Source: Chryseobacterium formosense (GTDB lineage Bacteria > Bacteroidota > Bacteroidia > Flavobacteriales > Weeksellaceae). Taken from it: a DNA stretch of 64,000 nucleotides. Under the pieces are notes generated by a model, which was not told the origin of the DNA, ran no database searches, and was given only the letters and a program-made list of their open reading frames with translations. This document shows positions 16,038 through 23,710 of this stretch, piece after piece. The DNA lies in contig NZ_FPAP01000008.1 in the NCBI RefSeq assembly GCF_900116415.1, forward strand, positions 1-64,000, read 5' to 3'. Position 1 is the first letter of the stretch. Each line of letters opens with the position of its first letter. The position numbers and the translations under genes were made by a program.

Positions 16038-18206
16038 CTAATTAATATCTACCTGATTTGGATTATTGATTGAAATAATTGACGGAGAAACATTAATACC
16101 TGATGCGGAACACGATGTATCTGAAGAATTATCTGCAGTAACCGAAGTTGATCCATTAATTTTGATTACTGAGCCTGCAATTGTAATATTAACTCCTTTA
16201 ATATCAATCGTACCATCTTTTTTCATGACAATAGAACTACTACCTGTCTCTAATTTTATTTCGTTGATACTTTTCACGCTGACATTCCCTAAATTATCCA
16301 TTGTAAGAATACTTTTTTCTTCCCCAATTGTAACGGTTGATTTAGTCTTAACATTCGTGGTATGATTATTCCCAATATCCTCCTTGTTATCATTGCTTAC
16401 AAAAGTGGTAACATCTCCTGTTCCGCTCAGTGTCACATGATTACCGTTTCTATCTTTGATTTCAATACCGGCTCCATCATTCAGGCAGATTATGTTTCCA
16501 CTTTTGCTGCTTAAACTTTTAATATTATTTCCGGCGCCGCCTCCGCCACCAACTCCGCCGTGAAACATTCCGCCCATCACGAACGGTCGGTCAGGATGTT
16601 GATGCACAAAACTAACAATCACCTGATCTCCAATTTCAGGAATCGCCATAAATCCGCGATTTTTATTTACTTTATCACTGCTTCCTGCGTCGGGAGTCAT
16701 TACTCTGATAAATTCTGAAGTATCTTGCCCACTTTGCCAGTCAAACTGCACTTTTACTCTTCCCTGATTCAACGGATCAGCATTTTCGGTTACTTTAGCA
16801 AATTGAGCTTCCGCTCTGGGACTTTCAAATTCCGGACGGGGAATATATCCGCTGTCGGCAGCAATGGCTTCAAAATTTCCTGTGTAATAACCTCTTGCAT
16901 CTACTTCATGAGTAACTTCAATCATCATCAGCTTCGTAAAATATGAAGTCTGATTGGTATCCGGTTTTCTCATTTCCACATCTGCAGTACAACCCGGATA
17001 TAAAAACGGAACTGTTGTTTCTCCTGAAGTAATAAATACCTGTGAGGCGTTGCTTCCTGCCGTTCCCTTTTGTGAAGCATCGATATCCATAAAAGATGCT
17101 GCTTTTATCGGAGCTACTCTGAGAGATGGTGTTGTAAATGTTTTTTCTGAAATTTCGTAAGCACGTTTTGCAATATCTGATGCATGTGTAATTTTTGAAC
17201 TTCCTGTTGTCAGTTTTTCGTTTTTGCTACTGTTATAGCCGTAGAATGACGGATTCACGTGCTGCGCCTTCATTTTTACCTTAATATCACTCACATTACT
17301 TCCATAGGTAAGCTTTACCGGTTGTTCTGCAGGCGGAAGTTTTCCGAAATGCAAAACTTCTCCGTCATAGAAAAACTGCTCACCATAAGCTTCGGCAATT
17401 CTCGCTAAATAATTATAGTGCGTTTCTTCATATTGCGAACTGTAAGAAACATTTCCGTATTGAGCATCAACTCTGAAATCAAATTTATTTCCGCCCAAAC
17501 CTTCTTTTATAACATGATCGGCAATACTGTTTAAGCTGATTGGCTGTGCTCCACCAAAACTCTGAATATGTGGAGCTGCATCTAAAAGTACAGTCGGGCT
17601 AAAACCGCTCAGAACAATATTTCCCAAACTACCTTTTTCCTGACTGAAGCCAACTTCAGTAATCACTCCCACGAAATTTCTTTCAGGGCCGTCGATCACA
17701 TCTTTGTATTTGAAAATAACCGTAAGTCTTTTCCCTAAAAAGTTTTGAGCCTCTTCAAGATTATGATTTTCAGGTGCGCCAAGAGTATCATGAGCAAGGG
17801 TAATGCTGAATTCATGATGTTTTGTGGCACTTTGATGAAGTTTAAAATGTTTAAAATGTTTAATTTCTTTTCCCTCGACAATCACATCAAGCTTTACAAC
17901 TCTGTTGATGCCCAAAATCTGGCTGGTCGCAATCGCCAATGCATTATGAATTTTTGAGGTAGGCTGATTTGACCAGACTTTGTCTTCCACTAAAGAGGGA
18001 TTGTTTGTTTGAGCAACCTGATTCATAAACATTCCTGAAGAATCTTTTACCGAATTTATAGGCTCTGTAATCTTAGACCCAGCTTCCTTAATTTTCTCAG
18101 TCGATTTGCTGACAACATTTGAAGTTGCTTCTTCTTTTAGATTCTGCACGGCATTCGACGTTACGTCTTGCGGCATTTTCGGTGTTGTAGTATTATCCTG
18201 AAACAT
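16038..18206 (-). CDS. vgrG: Type VI secretion tip protein VgrG
   Basis: Trimeric spike that carries effectors out of the cell on the TssD tube. A disordered 60-residue N-terminus (TTPKMPQDVTS) precedes a gp27-like hub (about residues 95-400; GERNFVGVITEVGFSQ-like strand and AEAYGEQFFYDGE), a gp5 OB-fold (ADPLNQGRVKVQFDWQ, about residue 440; GDQVIVSFVHQHPDRPFVMG), a Gly-rich linker and a C-terminal beta-helix of short repeats ending in Asn/Ser-rich strands. No extra catalytic domain is seen, so it is probably a carrier. It is the first gene of the unit running to 12398, and its upstream region has a copy of the tssD operator motif. Confidence 0.92.
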   Translation of the reverse strand: MFQDNTTTPKMPQDVTSNAVQNLKEEATSNVVSKSTEKIKEAGSKITEPINSVKDSSGMFMNQVAQTNNPSLVEDKVWSNQPTSKIHNALAIATSQILGINRVVKLDVIVEGKEIKHFKHFKLHQSATKHHEFSITLAHDTLGAPENHNLEEAQNFLGKRLTVIFKYKDVIDGPERNFVGVITEVGFSQEKGSLGNIVLSGFSPTVLLDAAPHIQSFGGAQPISLNSIADHVIKEGLGGNKFDFRVDAQYGNVSYSSQYEETHYNYLARIAEAYGEQFFYDGEVLHFGKLPPAEQPVKLTYGSNVSDIKVKMKAQHVNPSFYGYNSSKNEKLTTGSSKITHASDIAKRAYEISEKTFTTPSLRVAPIKAASFMDIDASQKGTAGSNASQVFITSGETTVPFLYPGCTADVEMRKPDTNQTSYFTKLMMIEVTHEVDARGYYTGNFEAIAADSGYIPRPEFESPRAEAQFAKVTENADPLNQGRVKVQFDWQSGQDTSEFIRVMTPDAGSSDKVNKNRGFMAIPEIGDQVIVSFVHQHPDRPFVMGGMFHGGVGGGGGAGNNIKSLSSKSGNIICLNDGAGIEIKDRNGNHVTLSGTGDVTTFVSNDNKEDIGNNHTTNVKTKSTVTIGEEKSILTMDNLGNVSVKSINEIKLETGSSSIVMKKDGTIDIKGVNITIAGSVIKINGSTSVTADNSSDTSCSASGINVSPSIISINNPNQVDIN

Positions 18207-18377
18207 AATAATTTTCTTTATACTTGTGAATTAGGTTCTTTCTTTTTCTGACATGTTTTAGTTCAACAGAATTCGATTTAAAAAAACGAAATCTTGATAA
18301 CATTCTCATCTTATATATCTTAAATTTAATAATAGTGATGTTTTTATAAAAATTAAATCATCATAAAATTAATTTTT

Positions 18378-18392
18378 GTAGTAAAACTACGA
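18378..18392. promoter_or_regulatory. Single GTAGTAnnnCTACGA operator-like site upstream of vgrG
   Basis: GTAGTAAAACTACGA lies 172 bp before the vgrG start. It is the same motif that occurs twice before each tssD gene. At the same 50-bp offset toward the gene is TAAATTTA (18321-18328), a weak form of the -7 box TAnnTTTG. The second repeat is missing here, so control may be weaker. Confidence 0.6.
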
Positions 18393-18418
18393 TTATCGTT
18401 ATTTGATTTTCATAACAT

Positions 18419-19330
18419 TTACTGAGCCGCCATTTCCTTATCTTTTTTATAGCGGTTTTCACCATAACTGTTATTGAAATTTACTGTTTTCTTATCTTTT
18501 TCATTAAGATTTTCATATAACTTTACGTTGAGTTCTGCTTCTGCTTTTTCATTTCTTTTTACAGGAAAAACAATATTGTATTTTTCTGTAAGCTGTTTTT
18601 TTAATAATGAAATCTTATCAAAATAAGATGCATTTTTAGAATTTTTCACTCTGGCTCCTTTCTTATCCTGAGAATCTAGATAAAGAGCCATCGGAGAAAG
18701 TTCAGTATCTTTTATTTTCGGGTTACCTCCTTTTTCCATCAAATATTGTGCAGTTTCGATATTACTTCTTGCTGCGGCTTCCATTATATTATCACCCAAG
18801 TAAGAAATATGATTAATATCCGCACCATTATCCAGCAAAAAATCAATCATTTTTTTAACTGTTTGTACATTTCCCAAAAACATTGCGGCACGAAGCGGGC
18901 TATTACCTACTGCAGGATTGGGGTTTGCCTTATATTTAAATAAAAGCTTTGCCATTTCATCATTGTTTGTTCCTACAGCGTGTGATAATGGAGTCATAAA
19001 ACGATGAGGAATAACAATATTTGGGTCAGCTCCATTATCTAAAAGAATTTTCATTGCTTCAAGATTCTCAAGAATAGAGGCGTACATCAGCAGAGTATAT
19101 CCGTAGCTTTTCACATCACTCAGTTGGTTCACCACACTCGGATTATCTTTTAATTCCTTTCCTAAACCAGAATGATCTTCATTAAAAATTTTCTGAGCAG
19201 CATCAAGTTGTGCACCTTCAAATAATTTTTGTGGAGGATATTGTTCTTTATTTTGAGTTTTTCTGGATCTGGTGTCCTGACAGGAAAATAAGGTCATGGT
19301 AAAAAAGATTAAAAAAATTATTTTTTTCAT
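18419..19330 (-). CDS. Ankyrin-repeat lipoprotein, candidate lipase immunity protein
   Basis: 303 residues with a lipoprotein signal (MKKIIFLIFFTMTLFSCQD; Cys about 17) and at least four ankyrin repeats (residues about 75-215; YTLLMYASILENLEAMKILLDNGADPN, MTPLSHAVGTNNDEMAKLLFKYKANPN). It starts 3 bp after the class 3 lipase stop. Periplasmic ankyrin lipoproteins are known partners neutralising phospholipase-type T6SS effectors in other bacteria, so an immunity role is likely but inferred. Confidence 0.75.
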   Translation of the reverse strand: MKKIIFLIFFTMTLFSCQDTRSRKTQNKEQYPPQKLFEGAQLDAAQKIFNEDHSGLGKELKDNPSVVNQLSDVKSYGYTLLMYASILENLEAMKILLDNGADPNIVIPHRFMTPLSHAVGTNNDEMAKLLFKYKANPNPAVGNSPLRAAMFLGNVQTVKKMIDFLLDNGADINHISYLGDNIMEAAARSNIETAQYLMEKGGNPKIKDTELSPMALYLDSQDKKGARVKNSKNASYFDKISLLKKQLTEKYNIVFPVKRNEKAEAELNVKLYENLNEKDKKTVNFNNSYGENRYKKDKEMAAQ

Positions 19331-19333
19331 GAA

Positions 19334-20587
19334 TTATGAGTTTGTTGCAATTACATTCATATTAATTGTCGCAATCATCGCTTCAACGGCATCTGCATAC
19401 GCACTGTGACCGCTTCCGAAGGTTTTCAGATTCATTCCTTCATTATCCGGGATGTATCCGAAAATTTCGTTTTGTTCTCCTAATGCACGAGGAACTGCAC
19501 CTGTTAAACCTCCGAAAAGTGCTAAATTATTCAGTCCGGGAATTCTTGAAATTGCAAGGGTGGATAACAGACCTTCTCTGTTATTCTGAAGAGCATTAAG
19601 AATATCGTTACTAGTACTGTAATTTGTAATATTTGAAGTTGATCCCACAGCACCATGTTCGTCTAAATAATTAAGCGTATTATCATGAACGCCTCTTGTG
19701 TTGAAAGTGTAAGCCGGCAATCCTGTGTAGTAGGAAGCCATTGCACTGTTTCCTCCGCCCAGAGAGTGTCCTGTGAAGGCAACATTTCCGTTGGTAGCCT
19801 CATCCATTTTGTCAGCTAAATCCATTGTTTTTTGAATTTGGGGAGTCTGAAAACCGAATGCCTGTCCGCCATCTTCTATAAACCAGTCGTGATAAAACTG
19901 TGCTCCTTTTGGTTCAGAACCACGGAAAGCGACAAAATATTTATTTGTTTTTTCATTATAATACAGAGATGCAAAGAATCCGTCGGTTTCATTGGTATCA
20001 AAATCTTCTGTTTTAAGATTTCCGGCACCAAAAATTGCATCCAGTTCATCTTGATTATCTGTATTGATTCTTGTATAATCTCCTATTTGTGCAGCATCAT
20101 CCGAATTATCATTATAAGAATCCTGGGCCATTGCTGCAGCATTACTCAGCTCCTCAATCTGCGCCGCTGTGGGAAGATGAAATTTCACCGTTCCACCTAA
20201 AAAACAATTTAACGTAGAATTCTGAAGGAGCGGTTTTTTGCCTTCTACTCTTACTTTTGGATGAGTATTACTCCAGTCGCTTGCTTTTGTAAGAAATGAG
20301 CAAATATTCAGACAGTCGTCAATGAGTGCACTTCCTGCCCATGCTGCTGCTGCAAGAACGAATAAACCACCACCAAATGCAGCGGCAATTCCAATTCCGG
20401 CAACAGCTCCTGCAACCATCATTTGCGGACAGATAAAATTATCTTTGAAACGGTCTTCTTCGGTAGCAACCAATTTTGAACCACCTTTCAGGTAAACAGT
20501 GGATTGCGAGCTGACCCCAATCCCAATCAACCGTCTTCCGCTTGTGCACATCAGCGGAGTTTCTTGTGCGATATACAGTTGGCTCAT
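19334..20587 (-). CDS. PAAR-like class 3 lipase, candidate T6SS effector
   Basis: Likely antibacterial lipase or phospholipase delivered by the type VI tip. The N-terminal 145 residues are PAAR-like of the DUF4280 kind (MSQLYIAQETPLMCTSG, LKGGSKLVATEED, KKPLLQNSTLNCFLGG), interrupted by a Gly/Ala-rich hydrophobic segment. Residues 195-417 are an alpha/beta hydrolase of lipase class 3: KYFVAFRGSE (oxyanion strand), nucleophile elbow AFTGHSLGGGNSA (Ser near residue 270), DILNAL for the acid region and GSGHSAYAD for the catalytic His. It lies 2 bp after the unknown gene at 20590 and 3 bp before the ankyrin lipoprotein gene, as an adaptor-effector-immunity series would. Confidence 0.82.
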   Translation of the reverse strand: MSQLYIAQETPLMCTSGRRLIGIGVSSQSTVYLKGGSKLVATEEDRFKDNFICPQMMVAGAVAGIGIAAAFGGGLFVLAAAAWAGSALIDDCLNICSFLTKASDWSNTHPKVRVEGKKPLLQNSTLNCFLGGTVKFHLPTAAQIEELSNAAAMAQDSYNDNSDDAAQIGDYTRINTDNQDELDAIFGAGNLKTEDFDTNETDGFFASLYYNEKTNKYFVAFRGSEPKGAQFYHDWFIEDGGQAFGFQTPQIQKTMDLADKMDEATNGNVAFTGHSLGGGNSAMASYYTGLPAYTFNTRGVHDNTLNYLDEHGAVGSTSNITNYSTSNDILNALQNNREGLLSTLAISRIPGLNNLALFGGLTGAVPRALGEQNEIFGYIPDNEGMNLKTFGSGHSAYADAVEAMIATINMNVIATNS

Positions 20588-20589
20588 AT

Positions 20590-21441
20590 TTATTGTATTA
20601 ATTGAATATGATATCTGCAGACATACAACATTTTATCATTAAGCTTCTCTTTCACATGAAAAATAACTTCTGATAAAACCGAATCATGATTATAATGATA
20701 TTCTCCTTCCATCATCAAATCATAATCTAAAGGAATATCTAAAGCTTTCTGATATTTCGAAGCATAAATTTCTTCAAAATCTCCGGTGTGGCTTTTTACT
20801 TTTCCTTTTATATTCATCCGGTAATGATCTTTATCGTTCTGAAACTGATAATCTGAACTGTAAACAATTTTCTCACCCGGAAAAAGTGTTGAAAGAAATT
20901 CTCTTTCTTTAAATTCACCTTCATTTTTAAAATTAACTCCGGCTTCCGGAAACGGATAAAATATGATCTGGTAAAGAAGATTTGCTTTTATATTATCTTC
21001 AATTCTTTCAAATTCTTTATCGTAAATGCCGATAATTTCGTTATAAGAATCTTTCACCAGCTGTAAAAAACGCAGTTCTTTGCGTTTTATCTCCTCCCAT
21101 TTTTCGGTAATTTCGTTTTCATTTTCTACTTTTTCAATGATTTTATCTTCGTCTAAAAAGACAGAAAGATGACTTGTTGCAGAATTTACCTGATCGATAA
21201 TTTCATAAAAAGGTTTCATCTGAGAATCAAAATGAATGTACTTTTTATCTGAAATAAAAATTTCGAGGTGTCTGTATTCTCCGGGAACGATTTCCCAGAT
21301 TTCTTCAGTTTCCGTTTCGTTGGCTTTTCCGTTGCCTAAAGTGAGGTATGACTTCACATTTACAGAATACCTTCCATTTCTGTACCAAGCATATTTAAAC
21401 GCACCAAAATCGAGAAATTCCTGAACGTCATTCTTATTCAT
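20590..21441 (-). CDS. Unknown T6SS-locus protein, possible effector adaptor
   Basis: 283 residues, cytoplasmic, no signal peptide and no recognised family. It is mixed alpha/beta with an acidic helical middle (DEDKIIEKVENENEITEKWEEIKRKELRFLQLVKDSYNEI). Its position directly upstream of the PAAR-like lipase, 2 bp apart, is where chaperones or adaptors that load effectors on VgrG or PAAR are found. No promoter motif like those of tssD is seen before it, although a 110-bp gap separates it from tssD. The role is inferred from context only. Confidence 0.5.
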   Translation of the reverse strand: MNKNDVQEFLDFGAFKYAWYRNGRYSVNVKSYLTLGNGKANETETEEIWEIVPGEYRHLEIFISDKKYIHFDSQMKPFYEIIDQVNSATSHLSVFLDEDKIIEKVENENEITEKWEEIKRKELRFLQLVKDSYNEIIGIYDKEFERIEDNIKANLLYQIIFYPFPEAGVNFKNEGEFKEREFLSTLFPGEKIVYSSDYQFQNDKDHYRMNIKGKVKSHTGDFEEIYASKYQKALDIPLDYDLMMEGEYHYNHDSVLSEVIFHVKEKLNDKMLYVCRYHIQLIQ

Positions 21442-21552
21442 GAATAAAGCTTTGAGTAGTGAAAAATTAACTTTAAGAAAGAAATTGCTGTAGAATACAA
21501 ATGTGTATGAATAATTTTACCCATACACATTTTGCATTATTGTAGCAGGAAA

Positions 21553-21957
21553 TTATACTCCCGGCCAAATACCTTCGTAAGCAGAATTTCCATAATTGAT
21601 TTTTTCTGCGCTTACTACAAAGCTGATTAACATTGAATTTTCGTCTACTGCGTCGAAGTCTACTTCGTGCTGGATCACATAACCGTTCTCCCAGTTCAAA
21701 GTAATCAATGTTCCTTCTTCGTGAGACTTGTTGAATGTAACTTCACCTGAAGTTGGTTTATACTTACCATTAAGTAAGCTTTCCAGGATGTCAGATTTCT
21801 CTGTCGCTTCAATAGTTAATTTGATGATTGCATTGGAAGGATCTGAAGCTACGCGTCCTGAAACGTCTGTAGATCTTGAAACGCTGTAATTAAGCTTTAG
21901 TAATTTTTGTCCTTCGCTTCCGTTGAATTTTAAGATTCCTCTTGAGTTCGCTGCCAT
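21553..21957 (-). CDS. tssD: Type VI secretion tube protein TssD (Hcp-like), copy 1
   Basis: Bacteroidetes Hcp, stacking as rings to form the secreted tube. The 134 residues start MAANSRGILKFNGSEGQKLL and match copy 2 except at eight positions (S/G in the GSEG loop, TIEA/TVEA, PTSG/PTTG, NSAYEGIWPGV/GGAYEGLWPSS). Codon differences show the duplication is not very recent. A promoter with -7 TATCTTTG (22002-22009) and a tandem operator (22059-22094) lie upstream. No chaperone or apparatus gene is next to it. Confidence 0.93.
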   Translation of the reverse strand: MAANSRGILKFNGSEGQKLLKLNYSVSRSTDVSGRVASDPSNAIIKLTIEATEKSDILESLLNGKYKPTSGEVTFNKSHEEGTLITLNWENGYVIQHEVDFDAVDENSMLISFVVSAEKINYGNSAYEGIWPGV

Positions 21958-22001
21958 AATGGTAAATTTTAATTAATTAATATTTTGTGATTTGTTTGAT
22001 T

Positions 22002-22094
22002 CAAAGATAGAGCCATTGATTCCGTTATAACGAACAAATTATGGAAATCTCATATTTTGTAGTAATACTACGATTTGTTGTAGTAAAACTACGA
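22002..22094 (-). promoter_or_regulatory. tssD copy 1 promoter and tandem operator
   Basis: The -7 element TATCTTTG is at 22002-22009. Two GTAGTAnnnCTACGA motifs (22059-22073, 22080-22094) begin 21 bp apart, two helical turns, and the nearer begins exactly 50 bp from the -7 box. There is no good TTTG -33 box at 19 bp, which suits an activator-dependent promoter. Each motif is partly palindromic (GTAG-N5-CTAC). Confidence 0.7.
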
Positions 22095-22316
22095 CTACAC
22101 AGTAAAACCATAAAAAACCTTTTATTTAAAGTACTTCACAAACACATTCAGCAGAAATTTTCACATTTAAGCGAAAAATTCATTAAGATTATTTAGGAAA
22201 AATTAGCATATATTAACAAGTGGAGATTAGCAATTTTTTTCACCATTTTATTTAAAATAAGAATGATCATTTGCATTTCAACATTCTAACAGTTTTAACT
22301 ATTAAATAGCAAAAAA

Positions 22317-22334
22317 GCTGTCTTAAAAGACAGC
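22317..22334 (-). terminator. Probable tssD copy 2 terminator
   Basis: The 18-nt perfect palindrome gctgtcttaaaagacagc, about 40 nt past the tssD copy 2 stop, is followed on the minus strand by TTTTTTGC. The stem is 7-8 bp. Confidence 0.6.
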
Positions 22335-22371
22335 CTCTACTTTGTATAATAAATACTTAAAAGCATTGATT

Positions 22372-22776
22372 TTAGCTTGATGGCCAAAGTCCTTCGTAAG
22401 CTCCACCTCCGTAGTTGATTTTCTCAGCACTCACCACAAAGCTGATCAGCATTGAGTTTTCGTCTACTGCGTCGAAATCTACTTCGTGCTGGATTACATA
22501 ACCGTTTTCCCAGTTCAAAGTAATCAATGTTCCTTCTTCGTGAGATTTGTTGAAGGTAACTTCACCTGTTGTAGGTTTGTATTTTCCGTTTAACAATGAT
22601 TCAAGGATGTCAGATTTCTCTGTTGCCTCAACCGTTAATTTGATGATCGCATTGGAAGGATCTGATGCTACACGTCCCGAAACATCCGTAGATCTTGAAA
22701 CGCTGTAGTTCAGCTTTAATAATTTTTGTCCTTCACCGCCGTTGAATTTTAAGATTCCTCTTGAATTTGCTGCCAT
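22372..22776 (-). CDS. tssD: Type VI secretion tube protein TssD (Hcp-like), copy 2
   Basis: Second tube subunit, 134 residues, differing from copy 1 at eight positions, five of them in the last eleven residues, the end most likely exposed or used for cargo choice. Family resemblance is clear from the TssD-type start MAANSRGILKFNGGEGQKLL and the Hcp beta-barrel with YVIQHEVDFDAVDENSM. The promoter layout is the same as for copy 1. Confidence 0.93.
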   Translation of the reverse strand: MAANSRGILKFNGGEGQKLLKLNYSVSRSTDVSGRVASDPSNAIIKLTVEATEKSDILESLLNGKYKPTTGEVTFNKSHEEGTLITLNWENGYVIQHEVDFDAVDENSMLISFVVSAEKINYGGGAYEGLWPSS

Positions 22777-22824
22777 GATGCGTAAATTTTAATTCGTTAG
22801 TATTTTTTGTTTGATTTTATGGTT

Positions 22825-22917
22825 CAAAGATAGAACCTCTACAAGTACATTTTATATTTTGAGAACGAAATTTAAAAATTTGTAGTAATTCTACGATTTC
22901 ATGTAGTAGAACTACGA
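22825..22917 (-). promoter_or_regulatory. tssD copy 2 promoter and tandem operator
   Basis: The -7 element TATCTTTG is at 22825-22832. GTAGTAnnnCTACGA motifs lie at 22882-22896 and 22903-22917, 21 bp apart, the nearer again 50 bp from the -7 box. The spacer sequences between motifs differ from those at copy 1 while the motifs are kept, which argues for selection rather than simple duplication. Confidence 0.72.
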
Positions 22918-23031
22918 CAAAAAATTACAAAAGCGCATTTTTTAACAAATTTTATTCATTTTTAATAAAAAAATCACAGTTTTTGGAATGATAATTGAGT
23001 TTCATTAATTCCACCATAAAAATAAAATATT

Positions 23032-23232
23032 ATGAAAAAATTAATGTTAACAGCCTTCATATTAGGCTTAGTCGCGACAAGCTGTGGTTCAAAAGAACCT
23101 TCAATGTCATCAGAAAAAGATTCAATGAATGTAACAACTACAACAGTTGACACAACCGCAACTTCCACACCAATGCAAAGTCCGGATACCATGAAAATGC
23201 CTGTTGATACAGCAACAACACCAATGCGATAG
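23032..23232 (+). CDS. Small Thr/Ser-rich lipoprotein
   Basis: 66 residues. The lipobox LVATSCGSKEP puts the lipidated Cys at about residue 19; the mature part is a low-complexity Thr/Pro/Met-rich stretch (TTTTVDTTATSTPMQSPDT). Followed by a strong terminator. Function unknown; it is likely a surface or periplasmic lipoprotein. Confidence 0.7.
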   Translation: MKKLMLTAFILGLVATSCGSKEPSMSSEKDSMNVTTTTVDTTATSTPMQSPDTMKMPVDTATTPMR

Positions 23233-23256
23233 GCAATTTGCTTTGAATAACACAAG

Positions 23257-23279
23257 ATCTGCTGAAAATTTCAGCAGAT
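23257..23279 (+). terminator. Intrinsic terminator
   Basis: Ten-nt arms (23257-23266 and 23270-23279, atctgctgaa/ttcagcagat) with a 3-nt loop and T-run after the 66-residue lipoprotein gene. Confidence 0.75.
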
Positions 23280-23316
23280 TTTTTATATTTGATACATCAA
23301 CCATTATATTTTAACT

Positions 23317-23580
23317 ATGAAAAAATTAGGAATAGGAGCAATTATAGCTTTAGTCACTTTAGGAAGCTGTGCCGACAAAAAAGAAAACAGAGAAGAATTT
23401 AAAGCAGAACACAACAAAGATTCATTAAGAAATCATCTGGGAGATTCCGCCGTAGCCAATTCTGAACCCACAACTCCGGAAACTGACACCCCGAAAAGTT
23501 TAAAAGACACGGCAGCATCACCGACAGATTACAGCAGTAAAGAAACAAAACCCAATACACAAGTGGGAGGTTCAAGGTAA
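23317..23580 (+). CDS. Small acidic, Thr/Pro-rich lipoprotein
   Basis: 87 residues. The lipobox ALVTLGSCADKKE gives a Cys at about 18; the mature chain is hydrophilic, Asp/Glu/Thr/Pro-rich and probably disordered. It resembles the gene before it in design (tiny lipoprotein with DT-rich tail) though not in detailed sequence. Followed by a hairpin terminator at 23586-23612. Function unknown. Confidence 0.7.
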   Translation: MKKLGIGAIIALVTLGSCADKKENREEFKAEHNKDSLRNHLGDSAVANSEPTTPETDTPKSLKDTAASPTDYSSKETKPNTQVGGSR

Positions 23581-23585
23581 CAAAC

Positions 23586-23612
23586 AATCCGTAGCATAAA
23601 TTACTACGGATT
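23586..23612 (+). terminator. Intrinsic terminator
   Basis: Nine-nt arms (aatccgtag at 23586-23594, ctacggatt at 23604-23612) followed by tatttttgg. Confidence 0.65.
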
Positions 23613-23710
23613 TATTTTTGGATAATTTTTAATGCTTTTATCTTATTTTCATCAAAAAGAGAATAATTATTTAACTTAATTATTACATTTGTATCCAACA
23701 AAAAAAATTC

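Larger units (their letters stand above)
21958..22371. other. Intergenic region between the two tssD genes
   Basis: 414 bp without a gene. It holds the copy 1 promoter (-7 at 22002-22009) and tandem operator (22059-22094), then AT-rich sequence. At the right end, gctgtcttaaaagacagc (22317-22334) is a compact hairpin which, read on the minus strand after the copy 2 stop at 22372, is a probable terminator. Confidence 0.7.

Noticed and set aside
12398..22776. A complete type VI secretion apparatus
   Set aside because: Only tip, tube and cargo-type genes are present; no sheath (TssB/C), ClpV, baseplate or membrane-complex genes.
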